From: DATACN01 sp038215095
GTDB lineage: Bacteria > Actinomycetota > Thermoleophilia > Solirubrobacterales > Thermoleophilaceae
NCBI GenBank assembly: GCA_038215095.1
Contig: JBBQRG010000024.1
Coordinates: 1 to 37,818 of the forward strand
DNA: 37,818 bases
Reading direction: 5' to 3'
In this document: positions 7,500 through 15,708 of the stretch, piece after piece
How positions within the stretch are numbered: the stretch's first letter is position 1
How the letters are laid out: the number at the start of each line of letters is the position of its first letter
Translations under genes and position numbers: made by a program
Notes under the pieces: model-generated
Told to the model about the DNA's origin: nothing
The model's database searches: none
The model's input: the letters and a program-made list of their open reading frames with translations, nothing else

Positions 7500-7526
7500 T
7501 TCCCCGCCTTCCCCGCCTTCCCCGCC
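7500..7526. repeat. 9-bp tandem repeat, 3 exact copies
   Basis: TTCCCCGCC is repeated three times exactly, with a degenerate fourth unit on the sulfatase side. On the minus strand it reads GGCGGGGAA repeated, a purine-rich tract ending about 15 nt before the sulfatase GTG and merging with its ribosome-binding region. Copy-number change here could alter the leader of the sulfatase mRNA; that consequence is inference. Confidence 0.7.
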
Positions 7527-7653
7527 TTGTCCACCGGCGCAGCCTCGCCCGGTGAAATGAGACTCCGATGAGAAGCGACAATTGACACGCCGCCCCGCCG
7601 AGTAGCGTCCGCCCGAAGAGCCTAGGCGACGGGCCGGGATCCGAAGCGACAGC

Positions 7654-8295
7654 TTGGAGGAATCGTGTCCCCCTTTATCAGCGAAGCGCGCCGCAGGCAT
7701 CGGCGTCCCACCGTCCAGCTGGCCGCGGTGCGTCATCCTGGCGCTCGTCTTCGCCGTGCCGGCCTTCGGTGGCCCCAGTGCCCTGTCGGTCGCCAAGAAG
7801 GCGCAGAAGACCGCCAAGAAGGCACTGACCGCGAGCAAGAAGAAGGTCGGCTCGAAAAGACTCGCGAGGGGCGCGGTGACTTCGTCCAAGCTCGCCAAGC
7901 GCGCCGTGACCAACTCCAAGCTCAGCGACGGTTCGGTCAGCACCGCGAAGCTGGTCGACGGGTCGGTCACCGCCGCGAAGCTCGCCGACGCCTCCGTCGG
8001 CACGGCGAAGATCATCGACGAGTCGGTGACGGCTCAAGACCTCGCCGGCACCGACGCCACCGGCACCATGACCATCGGCGTGATTGCGGCGTCCATCTGC
8101 ACCACGTTCCCCGTCTCCGTTCCCGGCGCGGCGGTCGGCGACGTCGTCCTCAGCTCGTTCGTCGGAGGCACCCCGTCCCCGCAGGGACTCGTGATCCAAC
8201 CGCTGAACGTCCCCTCGCCGGGCAGCGTCAACTACCGCGCCTGCAATCCCACGAACACTTCCTCGACCGCCGTAACCGGCTCGGGATCCGGGTGA
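7654..8295 (+). CDS. secreted protein with 10-residue AKLxDGSV repeats (possible N-terminal frameshift)
   Basis: Residues 24-45 form a hydrophobic signal-like segment (CVILALVFAVPAFGG). A Lys-rich stretch (AKKAQKTAKKALTASKKK) follows, then about five decapeptide repeats (AKRAVTNSKL, SDGSVSTAKL, VDGSVTAAKL, ADASVGTAKI, IDESVTAQDL), probably a beta-helix-like rod, and a Thr/Ser/Pro-rich C-terminal domain with two cysteines (SICTTF, YRACNP). Such exported repeat proteins are common in Solirubrobacterales; function unknown. The intact frame begins at TTG 7654. However, GTG at 7665 has a textbook GGAGGAAT site upstream and starts a plausible positively charged N-terminus (SPFISEARRRHRRPTVQLAA) in another frame, so a single-base frame break near 7720-7735 is likely. 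Confidence 0.7.
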   Translation: MEESCPPLSAKRAAGIGVPPSSWPRCVILALVFAVPAFGGPSALSVAKKAQKTAKKALTASKKKVGSKRLARGAVTSSKLAKRAVTNSKLSDGSVSTAKLVDGSVTAAKLADASVGTAKIIDESVTAQDLAGTDATGTMTIGVIAASICTTFPVSVPGAAVGDVVLSSFVGGTPSPQGLVIQPLNVPSPGSVNYRACNPTNTSSTAVTGSGSG

Positions 8296-8305
8296 TCACG
8301 CTCCG

Positions 8306-9283
8306 GTGACGTCGGACACCACGCACGCGATCGAGGCAAGCGCGCTTCGGCGGACCTTCAAGGGCGGCGTCGAGGCGGTCAGCGGCATCGACCTCGGCGT
8401 CGTCACGGGCGAGGTCTTCGGATTCCTCGGCCCCAACGGCGCCGGGAAGACCACCACGGTGCGGATGCTCTGCACGCTGCTTCCTCCGACCGCCGGCAGC
8501 GCGGCCGTCGCCGGCATCGATGTCGTTGCGGACCCGGCCGAGGTGCGCCGCCGGATCGGGGTCGCGCTTCAGGAGATCGGGCTCGATCCCGTGCAGACCG
8601 GGAGGGAGCTGCTCGAGCTGCAGTGCGGCTTGTACGGCATCACGGGCGCGGACGCGCGTGCGCGGGCGCAGGAGCTGCTCGAGCTGCTGGGGCTCACCGA
8701 CGCGGCCGACCGGCGCACAAAGACCTACTCCGGCGGGATGAAGCGCCGGCTCGACCTGGCGAGCGCGCTCGTCCACTCGCCGGAGGTCCTCTTCCTCGAC
8801 GAGCCCACGACGGGTCTCGACCCCGCTTCCCGGCTGACGGTCTGGGAGGAGGTCCGCCGGATCAACGACGCGGGAACGACCGTCTTCCTGACCACCCAGT
8901 ACCTCGAGGAGGCGGACAACCTCTGCGACCGCGTGGCGATCATCGACGCGGGCGAGATCGTCGCCCAGGGGACACCCGAGCGGCTGAAGGCGGAGATGGG
9001 GCACGACGTCGTCACGCTTGCCCTCGACGGCGCCGACCCGGCGGCGACCGAGGCCGCGTTGGGCGACCTGGCGGGGCTCGAGCGCACCGTCGCGGAGCCC
9101 CACCAGCTCGCCCTCTACGTGAAGGACGGGGCCGGCTCCATCGCCGAGATCGTGCGCATCCTCGATCGCGCGGACATCCAGGTCGCTGGCATTGCGGTGG
9201 CGCGTCCCACTCTCGATGACGTCTTCCTGCAGGCGACCGGACGCCGGCTCGAGGGCGCCGAGGAGGAGGAGCGGGCGGCATGA
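8306..9283 (+). CDS. DrrA-type ABC exporter ATP-binding protein
   Basis: A 325-residue ABC ATPase of the daunorubicin-resistance (DrrA/CcmA) family, powering export with the membrane partner encoded next. Walker A is GPNGAGKTT (residues 42-50), Q-loop VALQEIGLDP, signature YSGGMKRRLDLA (from residue 141), Walker B VLFLDEPTTGLDP and H/switch region TTQYLEEADNLCDRVAII. The C-terminal about 90 residues (after AQGTPERLKAEMG) are the extension typical of DrrA. The GTG start lies 10 nt after the preceding stop, with a weak ribosome-binding site. Its end overlaps the permease ATG by 4 nt (ATGA). The exported compound is unknown. Confidence 0.92.
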   Translation: MTSDTTHAIEASALRRTFKGGVEAVSGIDLGVVTGEVFGFLGPNGAGKTTTVRMLCTLLPPTAGSAAVAGIDVVADPAEVRRRIGVALQEIGLDPVQTGRELLELQCGLYGITGADARARAQELLELLGLTDAADRRTKTYSGGMKRRLDLASALVHSPEVLFLDEPTTGLDPASRLTVWEEVRRINDAGTTVFLTTQYLEEADNLCDRVAIIDAGEIVAQGTPERLKAEMGHDVVTLALDGADPAATEAALGDLAGLERTVAEPHQLALYVKDGAGSIAEIVRILDRADIQVAGIAVARPTLDDVFLQATGRRLEGAEEEERAA

Positions 9284-10035
9284 GTGAGGTCCTGCTGCTC
9301 AGCCGGCGCGCGGTGCGCGAGATCGCGCGCTACCCGGAGGCGACGATCCCGGCGCTCTTCATCCCGCTGTTCTTCCTGGCGGTGAACATCGGCCAGGTCT
9401 CGAAGACCTTCCCCAGCACCACGCCGTTTCTCCATGGCCAGGGCTACGTGGCCTTCCAGCTGCCGGTCTCGCTGATGTTCGCGGTGGCCACCGCGAGCTC
9501 GGGCCTCGCGCTCGTCACCGAGATCGACCTCGGCTACTTCGACAAGCTGCTCGCGGCGCCGATCCGGCGCTCGTCGATCATCTTCGGACGCCTCGCCGCG
9601 GACCTCGTGCGCGGCGCCCTCGGCTCCACCGTGGTGCTCCTCGCGGGCCTTGCGCTGGGCGCCCACATGGAGACCGGCGTCCTCGGCGCGGTGGTGCTGG
9701 TCGTGCTCGCCGCCCTGTTCGGCGTCGGGTACGCGGGCTTCGGCATCCTGGTCGCGCTGCGCACGCGCAACGTTCAGGCGACCAACACGAGCTTCCTGCT
9801 CTTCTTCCCGCTGCTCTTCCTGACGCCCAACTTCGTGCCCTTCGACCGGCTGTCGCCGCTGATGGAGAAGCTGGCGCGCATCAACCCCGTGAGCTACGTG
9901 ATCGACGGCCTGCGCTCGCTGGTGATCAACGGCTGGGACGTGGGCAGGCTCGCCGCGTGCGCGGGGGTGATCGTCGCGCTGGTCGGGCTGCTCACCACCC
10001 TTTCGCTCCGGGCGATCGCGACGTACGATCGCTGA
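9280..10035 (+). CDS. DrrB-type ABC-2 exporter permease
   Basis: A 251-residue ABC-2 type membrane subunit with about six TM helices (ATIPALFIPLFFLAVNIG, LMFAVATASSGLALVTEI, GSTVVLLAGLALGA, VVLVVLAALFGVGYAGFGILVAL, LLFFPLLFLTPNFVPF, CAGVIVALVGLLTTLSL). The cytoplasmic loop EIDLGYFDKLLAAPIRRSSIIFGRL before TM3 and the motif LLFLTPNFVPFDRLSP are characteristic of DrrB/ABC2_membrane. It is coupled to the ATPase by an ATGA overlap, and the two form a drug- or lipid-exporter pair. Confidence 0.9.
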   Translation: MSEVLLLSRRAVREIARYPEATIPALFIPLFFLAVNIGQVSKTFPSTTPFLHGQGYVAFQLPVSLMFAVATASSGLALVTEIDLGYFDKLLAAPIRRSSIIFGRLAADLVRGALGSTVVLLAGLALGAHMETGVLGAVVLVVLAALFGVGYAGFGILVALRTRNVQATNTSFLLFFPLLFLTPNFVPFDRLSPLMEKLARINPVSYVIDGLRSLVINGWDVGRLAACAGVIVALVGLLTTLSLRAIATYDR

Positions 10036-10038
10036 GCG

Positions 10039-10464
10039 ATGCACGTGCTCGTAGTGGCGCACAGGACGGCCGCGACGCCGGCGCTCCTGGACGCCGTCCG
10101 GGATCGGGCCGCACGCGGTCCGGCCAGCTTCCACCTCCTCGTTCCAAATCCGGCCCAGGCCGATTGGCATCCGCTGCACGCGGAGCGCTATCGAGAGGAG
10201 AAGCTCATCGACGGCGAGGCAGTGCTGGCGCTGGCGCTACCCCTCCTCGAGGAGGCCGCCGGAGGCCCGGTAGAGGGCTCGCGGTCGATCAGGCACGACC
10301 CGATGGACGCCATCGAGGACGCCCTGCGCAGCGAGCACTTCGACGAGATCATCCTCTCGACCCTGCCCCGCAGCGTCTCGCGCTGGCTGCACATCGACCT
10401 GCCCCGCCGGGTCGAGCACCTCGGTCTGCCGGTGACGACCGTCATCGCCCGGGACAGCGCTTGA
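10039..10464 (+). CDS. universal-stress-protein-like small protein
   Basis: A 141-residue soluble alpha/beta protein beginning 3 nt after the permease stop, so probably last in the exporter operon. The N-terminal strand MHVLVVAHRTAATPALLDAV, the central DALRSEHFDEIILSTLP and the C-terminal strand LGLPVTTVIAR are laid out as in the USP/HUP fold. The glycine-rich ATP-binding motif (G-2x-G-9x-GS) of ATP-binding USPs is absent. Similar proteins are widespread in Solirubrobacterales without known function. Confidence 0.6.
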   Translation: MHVLVVAHRTAATPALLDAVRDRAARGPASFHLLVPNPAQADWHPLHAERYREEKLIDGEAVLALALPLLEEAAGGPVEGSRSIRHDPMDAIEDALRSEHFDEIILSTLPRSVSRWLHIDLPRRVEHLGLPVTTVIARDSA

Positions 10465-10465
10465 C

Positions 10466-11407
10466 CTAGTAGGCCGGGTCCGTCTCCCCGGTGCTCATCG
10501 CAGGCACCGGCGCGGAAACCGCGGCGGTCCGGTCGCGCTTGGCCGCCCGCAACGCCGACCGGGAGTAGCCGACGATGCGCCGCGGGGAAACCGTCCTCAG
10601 CACCCAGGCGATCACGGCTGCCGACGCAACCAGGTTCATCACGGAGGTCACCCCGTACGCGGCGGCAAGCGTCTCGGTGACGTGGGCCGGCGAGATGCCG
10701 CCGGCGCCCGTATGGGCCAGGATGCCGGCGAGGAGCGTGATCCTCACGGCCGTTGCGGCCGCGCCGGCGGAAGGAGTGGCGCCTTGAAATGCCATCAGCG
10801 CGAGGGCGGGGAGAAGGCCGAACGGCACTCCCGCCGCGGCCAGGACCAGCGCGAAGGCGAGCAGCCGCAGCACCCGACCGGCGACCAGCCAGGGCACGAC
10901 TTGAGTGGCCATGAGGCGCGGACAGCCGAGCGCCGCGAGCCCCGGGCGGACGTTACGCACGAGCTGCTCGAGGCGACGGCGGAAGATCAGCGCGGCGACG
11001 ACCGTGACGGCGACCACTCCGCCGATGATCAGCGCCGTGCTGGACGCCGGCAGGGCGGGGGTCAGGGTCTTGAGCGATACAAGGCCGGCCAGGAGAAGCG
11101 CCGCCACGAGGAGCACGGTGAAGGCCGCTTCGACGAGAGCCGGGGGGACAAGGGTGGAAGCGAGGGTCGTGTACCGGCGGTTTGGCGCCCGGCGGCCCAC
11201 CAGCGCGACCTTGACGGCGTCGCCGGCGCGCGCAGGCAACACGGCGTTCCATCCACAGCCACCGAGCTGCGCCAGCACGATGTCGCGGTAGCGCAACTCG
11301 CACCACTCCGGACAGCTGTGGCGGACGACGTGGAACCAGGCACGCACGCGCACGACCCCGGCGAGAAGCTGCAGCACCCCGGCACCCCCCAGCCACCACC
11401 AACTCAT
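10466..11407 (-). CDS. YbhN/UPF0104 (LPG synthase TM domain-like) flippase-like protein
   Basis: A 313-residue multi-pass protein resembling the lysylphosphatidylglycerol synthase transmembrane region (UPF0104/YbhN). Family-like features are the N-terminal re-entrant segment RVRAWFHVVRH, the conserved LPARAGDAVKVALV motif (equivalent to the R-x-GE region) and about seven TM helices (TVLLVAALLLAGLVSL, ALIIGGVVAVTVVAALIF, LLAFALVLAAAGVPFGLLPALALM, VMNLVASAAVIAWVL). No soluble aminoacyl-transferase domain follows, so lipid flipping or transport is more likely than lysinylation. The lower similarity of the GRxGE-type motif makes this the divergent copy of the two in this operon. Confidence 0.7.
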   Translation of the reverse strand: MSWWWLGGAGVLQLLAGVVRVRAWFHVVRHSCPEWCELRYRDIVLAQLGGCGWNAVLPARAGDAVKVALVGRRAPNRRYTTLASTLVPPALVEAAFTVLLVAALLLAGLVSLKTLTPALPASSTALIIGGVVAVTVVAALIFRRRLEQLVRNVRPGLAALGCPRLMATQVVPWLVAGRVLRLLAFALVLAAAGVPFGLLPALALMAFQGATPSAGAAATAVRITLLAGILAHTGAGGISPAHVTETLAAAYGVTSVMNLVASAAVIAWVLRTVSPRRIVGYSRSALRAAKRDRTAAVSAPVPAMSTGETDPAY

Positions 11408-11451
11408 GTCTTGGCACTACCCGTTCTGAGCTCTTGCAAGCCCTAAATCCG

Positions 11452-12588
11452 CTATCCCGGGTGCGGCAGGTCCACGGTGTCGATGATCTCGCGCTTGCGG
11501 GCGGCGGCGCGCGCCTCGCCCACCTCCGCGATCAAGGCCTGGACGCCGGCGGCAATGGGGATGGCCACCAGTGTTCCGAGCAGGCCGGCGAGCTCGGCTC
11601 CGATCACCACGGCCACGAGCACCGCGAGCGGCGAAAGCTCCACCGTGCGGCCGTAGATGAGCGGGCGGAGGTAGTAGACCTCGATCTGGTGGTAGACGAA
11701 GAACGCCGAGACCACGATGATGGCGGGCACGACCCCCTGGGTGAGGGAGACCAGGCCCAGCACGATCGGAGCGAGGATGGCGCCCACGATGGGGATCAGG
11801 TCCAACAGCGCTACGAGCAGGCCGAGCGGGATCGCGTAGGGGATCCCGACGGCCAGCAGGACGACCGTCGCGATCGCGCCGCCGAGCAGGCTCGCCAGCA
11901 GGTTGCCCGTCACGAACCCCCCGACCGCCCGGTAGATCCCGTGGCCGACGTTCGCGCACTGCTGCCGGCGGGGTTCGGGCACGACGTTGAGCAGCCGCTC
12001 GACCCAGCCCGGACCCTCCAGGAGCATGAAGAACGTGAGGAACGAAACGATGATGAAGCTCACCGCCGTCGTCGCCACTCCCAGCGCGACCTTCTTCGCC
12101 GAGTCGCCCGAGGTGAAGGCCTTCTGGATGTGCTCGACCACCTGGTACTTCCGTTCGAGGAACCCGAGCGGCCCCCGTCCCCGGCTCAGCGTCGGCAGGC
12201 CATCGGCGAAGCTCTGTACCTGCTTGACGAGTGGAGGCCCCGCAAGCGCTATCACCAGCGCGGCGACGAGCAGCGCCAGCAGGAAGACGGTGGTTGCGGC
12301 CAACCCGCGCGGCCACCCACGGCGGGCGAAGACCTCGACCGCCGGGTTCAGCGCGAAGGCGAAGAACACCGCGATCAGCACCAGGCTCAGCGCACCCCAG
12401 GCCAGGAACACGAGCGCGGCGCCCAGCAACACCATTCCGGTCAGGCCGAGCACCGTCAGGACCGTGCGCGTGAGCCCGGGGGACCGTGGCGCGCCGCCGT
12501 TCAACCCTCCCGCCCTGGCCTCCAGGCGCGCTAGCCGCAGCTCGAGCTCGTCGGCCCTTCGCGACGCGATGTCGAGCTCATCGGCCAT
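11452..12588 (-). CDS. AI-2E family (PerM/YdiK-like) transporter
   Basis: A membrane protein of about 378 residues from the AI-2E exporter family. An N-terminal helical stretch of about 25 residues (ELELRLARLEARAGG) precedes TM segments TVLTVLGLTGMVLLGAALVFLAWGALSLVLIAVFFAFAL; the hallmark NPAVEVFARRGWPRG follows, and later PYAIPLGLLVALLDLIPIVGAILAPI and the C-terminal ELAGLLGTLVAIPIAAGVQ. Substrates in the family are disputed (AI-2 export, Na+/H+ antiport). ATG 12588 is preferred over an in-frame ATG at 12660 because GGAG lies 8 nt upstream and the extra residues would be an Arg/Pro-rich shadow of the upstream gene. It overlaps that gene by 11 nt. Confidence 0.88.
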   Translation of the reverse strand: MADELDIASRRADELELRLARLEARAGGLNGGAPRSPGLTRTVLTVLGLTGMVLLGAALVFLAWGALSLVLIAVFFAFALNPAVEVFARRGWPRGLAATTVFLLALLVAALVIALAGPPLVKQVQSFADGLPTLSRGRGPLGFLERKYQVVEHIQKAFTSGDSAKKVALGVATTAVSFIIVSFLTFFMLLEGPGWVERLLNVVPEPRRQQCANVGHGIYRAVGGFVTGNLLASLLGGAIATVVLLAVGIPYAIPLGLLVALLDLIPIVGAILAPIVLGLVSLTQGVVPAIIVVSAFFVYHQIEVYYLRPLIYGRTVELSPLAVLVAVVIGAELAGLLGTLVAIPIAAGVQALIAEVGEARAAARKREIIDTVDLPHPG

Positions 12589-13642
12589 GCGGCGCTCCAA
12601 GCTCCGTCTCGGGCATCTGCTCCGCGGTCTTGCGCATGTCCTTGAAGGAGGTGTGCTCACCTGCCAGGGCGGGGAGCCCGAGCGCGAGCGCGACTGCTAC
12701 CTCGATCGCCTGCAGCAGGATCCCGTAGGCCAGCGCGGTGTGCGTGCTGATGCCCCACGCGGCCAGCACCAGCACGCAGGCCGCCTGGAAGATGCCGACG
12801 TTCGACGGCGTGAGCGGCACTATCCCGGCCACATTGACGACCGTGAGCACCGCTGCCGCCGCTGCGATGCCGGCCTGGTCCTGAAGCCGGAAGGCCACGA
12901 GCAGGGTGTACAGCGAGAGCAGCTGCAGCGCCCAGGCCGCCAGCTGCGCCGACAGGGCGTGGGAGGTCGCCGACACACGCCGGAACACGAACAACCCTCG
13001 CCGGAGCTCGGTGAGCTTGAGGGCAAGCCCCGCGGCCGCCTTCTTGAGCATCTCGCTGCGCGGCGAGACGTGCTCCATCGCCCAGGGTCCGACCAGCACC
13101 AACGTCAGCAGCACCGCGGGGACCACGGCCACGAGCGTCAACGCCCCGGCGTGAGCCTGGAGCGCGGGGGTGCTGGCGAACGCAATCGCGGCGACGGCGA
13201 AGAGTCCCAGCACGTTCAGCAGCGTCTGGCTGAAGAGCGTGCCCACGACAACCGGCAGGTTGCCGGACAACCGCCCAAGCCGCCGGCTCAGGACGATCGC
13301 GCGGGCCGCCTCGCCGATGCGGCCCGGAAGGATGGCCGACATGAACACCCCGATCATGGTCGCGCGCGTCACGTCGCCGCGCCGGATCTTCTGGCGTGGC
13401 AGGGCAGGACCGAGAACCGCGTACCACGCCTCGCCGCGCAGCAGCATGGAAACGGCCATCAGCACGAAGGCGAGGAGCGCCCAGCCGGGCTTAACCGACA
13501 CCAGGGCGTGCGTGACCTGTCCCACGCCGATGCGCGCCAGGGCGTATCCGGAAAGGCCCACGGCAGCCAGCAGCAGAGCCGCGAACCCGGCTCGCCGAAG
13601 GGCGGTGGAGCCCGCCCGCCTTGGGATGGTCGTGTTTGACAC
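12578..13642 (-). CDS. YbhN/UPF0104 flippase-like membrane protein
   Basis: A 354-residue member of the lysylphosphatidylglycerol synthase TM domain/UPF0104 family. Family features: N-terminal TM (AALLLAAVGLSGYALARIG), LLRGEAWYAVLGPALP, the conserved ILPGRIGEAARAIVLSRRLG motif, and the VGTLFSQTLLNVLG and VNVAGIVPLTPSNVGIFQAACVLVLAAWG segments near the C-terminus. About eight TM helices. No catalytic domain is fused. It is the first gene of the leftward three-gene operon and is divergent from the DUF2630 gene, with about 53 bp between the starts. Confidence 0.85.
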   Translation of the reverse strand: MSNTTIPRRAGSTALRRAGFAALLLAAVGLSGYALARIGVGQVTHALVSVKPGWALLAFVLMAVSMLLRGEAWYAVLGPALPRQKIRRGDVTRATMIGVFMSAILPGRIGEAARAIVLSRRLGRLSGNLPVVVGTLFSQTLLNVLGLFAVAAIAFASTPALQAHAGALTLVAVVPAVLLTLVLVGPWAMEHVSPRSEMLKKAAAGLALKLTELRRGLFVFRRVSATSHALSAQLAAWALQLLSLYTLLVAFRLQDQAGIAAAAAVLTVVNVAGIVPLTPSNVGIFQAACVLVLAAWGISTHTALAYGILLQAIEVAVALALGLPALAGEHTSFKDMRKTAEQMPETELGAPHGR

Positions 13643-13695
13643 CCGGCTAACTCTTTGCCCGGAATGCCGGGTCGGGAAGCCTCTATGCTCGCCGT

Positions 13696-13980
13696 GTGGA
13701 CGATCAGTCCGTGCTGGACCAGATAGAGCAGTTGGTCACCGAGGAGCACATGCTCTGGCGGGCCGAGTCCCAGGGCACGCTCGACGAGTCCGGACACGAG
13801 CGGCTTGCGATCGTGCGGCAGAGCCTCGACCACGCCTACGAGACCCTGCGCCGGCGGCGAGCCGGCCAGCCGGATGAGGGACCCGCGGACCGCGACGTTC
13901 CGGATCCGCCGAACGAGCTCGATGGCCCGGAGCGCGAGCCCACCCACCAGGATCACGGCGTCCACGACGCCGACTCGTAG
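13696..13980 (+). CDS. DUF2630 family protein
   Basis: A 94-residue acidic soluble protein. The N-terminal part, ILxQIEQLVTEEHMLWR...LDESGHERLAIVRQSLDHAYETLRRRRA, is the helical DUF2630 signature; the C-terminus is Pro/Asp-rich and disordered (DVPDPPNELDGPEREP). The family is restricted largely to actinobacteria and has no known function. GTG 13696 is the start, with an overlapping GTG two bases earlier in another frame. It is divergent from the YbhN-like operon. Confidence 0.85.
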   Translation: MDDQSVLDQIEQLVTEEHMLWRAESQGTLDESGHERLAIVRQSLDHAYETLRRRRAGQPDEGPADRDVPDPPNELDGPEREPTHQDHGVHDADS

Positions 13981-14049
13981 GAAAAACGTTCAGGCGGCGT
14001 TCAGGCTCGGCCAGCCACCATCGGCGGCCTGGCCTTCGCGGCGTGCATA

Positions 14050-15708
14050 GTGCTGGCCGCATTATCCCTCGTCCTTCCCTGGGATCTGAGCTACGACCCG
14101 TGGGGCTGGCTCGTGTGGGGCCGCGAGATCACCGACCCGCAGCTCCACCTCAACACGGTCTTCTACCCGTCGTGGAAGCCGCTGCCGGTGGTCTTCACGA
14201 GCGTGTTCTCGCTCCTCGGCTCCGCAGCGCCCACGCTCTGGCTGGTCACCGCGCGGGCCGGCGCCCTGCTGGCAGTGGTGCTGGCCTACCGGCTCGCGGC
14301 CAGGCTCGGAGGCGTGGTCGCGGGCCTGGTGGCGGCCGCCGGCCTGCTGCTGCTGGGCGGCTGGCTGCGCTATTTCTCGGGCGGCGCCTCGGAGCCGCTG
14401 CTCGTCGCGCTCGTGCTCGGCGCGATCCTCCGGCACCTCGACGGGCATCGCGGGCAGGCGCTCGGCCTCGGCTTCGCCGCCGCGCTGCTGCGGCCCGAGG
14501 CGTGGCCCTTCCTGTTCTTGTACGCCGCGTTATATGCCCGCGGGGGCTGGCGCCAGGCGCTCGTCGCGGGAACTCTCCTGGCGCTCGTTCCCGTGCTGTG
14601 GCTGGTACCCGAGTGGGCCGGCTCCGGCGACCTCTTCCACGGCGCGCACCTGGCCAAGACGAGCAAGGAGGCGCTCCAGGCCCGGCGGGTCGCCAGTCCC
14701 GAGCTGGCCGCCGTCGGCCGCGGCCTCGGGCTGCTGCCGATCCCGCTCCTCGCGGCCGCTGCCTTCGCCCTGATCCGGGCTGCGCGGCGCCGGCTTTCGA
14801 TGCCGCTCTGGGTCGCGGCCGGGGCGGCCGGCTGGATGGCGGTCGTGGTGGCGATGACGGCCCTGGGCTATGCGGGCATCGCGCGGTTCGAGCTGCCCGC
14901 GGCCGCCTTGCTATGTGTGCTCGCGGGGATCGGCGCGGCATGGATGGTCGAGGCGACCGGCGAGGGGATCCCGCGGGCGCTGGCGCTCGCGGCGATCGCG
15001 CTCGTTTGCGTCCCGTTCGCCTACGCGCGTGCGGAGGCGGGCAGCGACAGCGCTCCGGGCACGACCGCGCGGGACGCGCTGCAGGACGAGCTCCCGGGCA
15101 TGATCGACAGCCTCGGCGGCCGCGCGGCGGTGCTCGCGTGCAAGCCGGGGATCGACAGCCCCTTTCGCACCCCGCTGGCCTGGCACCTGGCTGTCTCGCC
15201 CGCGCAGGTCAGCCAGCTACCGGCCCGGCTGGTCTTTCGCGCGCGGAGGCGGGTGCTCACCGGCTTCGAGGGCAAGGTGCATCTGCACCACGTGAGGATC
15301 GCCCGGCCGGCTCGGCAAGTCCTGCGCGCGGGCGGCTGGGACGTCTTGGCGACTACCGGATGCGGTGAGCGCCCTAAAGTGACGCGCGGGCATGCAGGCT
15401 CGCGTCGCAACTCAATCCGACCTCGACGGGCTCACCGAGACGATGTGGGAGGCCTTTCGCGGCGATCCGGTCTGGCGGTGGGCCTTCCCGGACGAGGAGC
15501 AGCTCCGGCCCTGGTGGCGCTTCCTCATCGGGAGCGCGCTGCGCTACCCGTGGGTGTGGGTGCTGGACGACTACGCCGCGGCGGCGGTCTGGATCCCTCC
15601 CGGGGGCAGCGAGCTGACCGAGGCGGAGGAGCAGCGGGTGGAGCCGCTCCTGCGCGACCTCGCCGGCAGCCGCTATCCGGACGTGATCGAGCTGGTCGAG
15701 CGGTTTGA
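14050..15708 (+). CDS. multi-pass membrane protein (glycosyltransferase-like), probable frameshift near its 3' end
   Basis: The first about 440 residues form a hydrophobic protein with about ten TM helices. Loop residues SYDPWGWLVWGREI, NTVFYPSWKPLPVVFTSVFSLLG and SGGASEPLLVALVLGAILRH resemble polyprenol-dependent GT-C/dolichyl-mannosyltransferase-like proteins, including the acidic residue pairs in extracytoplasmic loops. The natural end is probably close to GWDVLATTGC, near 15366; there the frame runs on about 110 codons into the downstream acetyltransferase gene, giving an Arg-rich meaningless tail, while a shifted frame stops at once. One extra or missing base near 15340-15366 would explain this. 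The start is also weak: no ribosome-binding site precedes GTG 14050, and hydrophobic codons continue upstream (IGGLAFAACI) without a canonical start. Confidence 0.6.
   Translation: MLAALSLVLPWDLSYDPWGWLVWGREITDPQLHLNTVFYPSWKPLPVVFTSVFSLLGSAAPTLWLVTARAGALLAVVLAYRLAARLGGVVAGLVAAAGLLLLGGWLRYFSGGASEPLLVALVLGAILRHLDGHRGQALGLGFAAALLRPEAWPFLFLYAALYARGGWRQALVAGTLLALVPVLWLVPEWAGSGDLFHGAHLAKTSKEALQARRVASPELAAVGRGLGLLPIPLLAAAAFALIRAARRRLSMPLWVAAGAAGWMAVVVAMTALGYAGIARFELPAAALLCVLAGIGAAWMVEATGEGIPRALALAAIALVCVPFAYARAEAGSDSAPGTTARDALQDELPGMIDSLGGRAAVLACKPGIDSPFRTPLAWHLAVSPAQVSQLPARLVFRARRRVLTGFEGKVHLHHVRIARPARQVLRAGGWDVLATTGCGERPKVTRGHAGSRRNSIRPRRAHRDDVGGLSRRSGLAVGLPGRGAAPALVALPHRERAALPVGVGAGRLRRGGGLDPSRGQRADRGGGAAGGAAPARPRRQPLSGRDRAGRAV

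Noticed and set aside
7561..8015. N-terminal extension of the sulfatase with AVTDPSTSFAVLTEPS-type repeats
   Set aside because: It is the antisense image of the decapeptide repeats of the surface protein at 7654-8295. A ribosome-binding site and TM1 place the sulfatase start at 7484.
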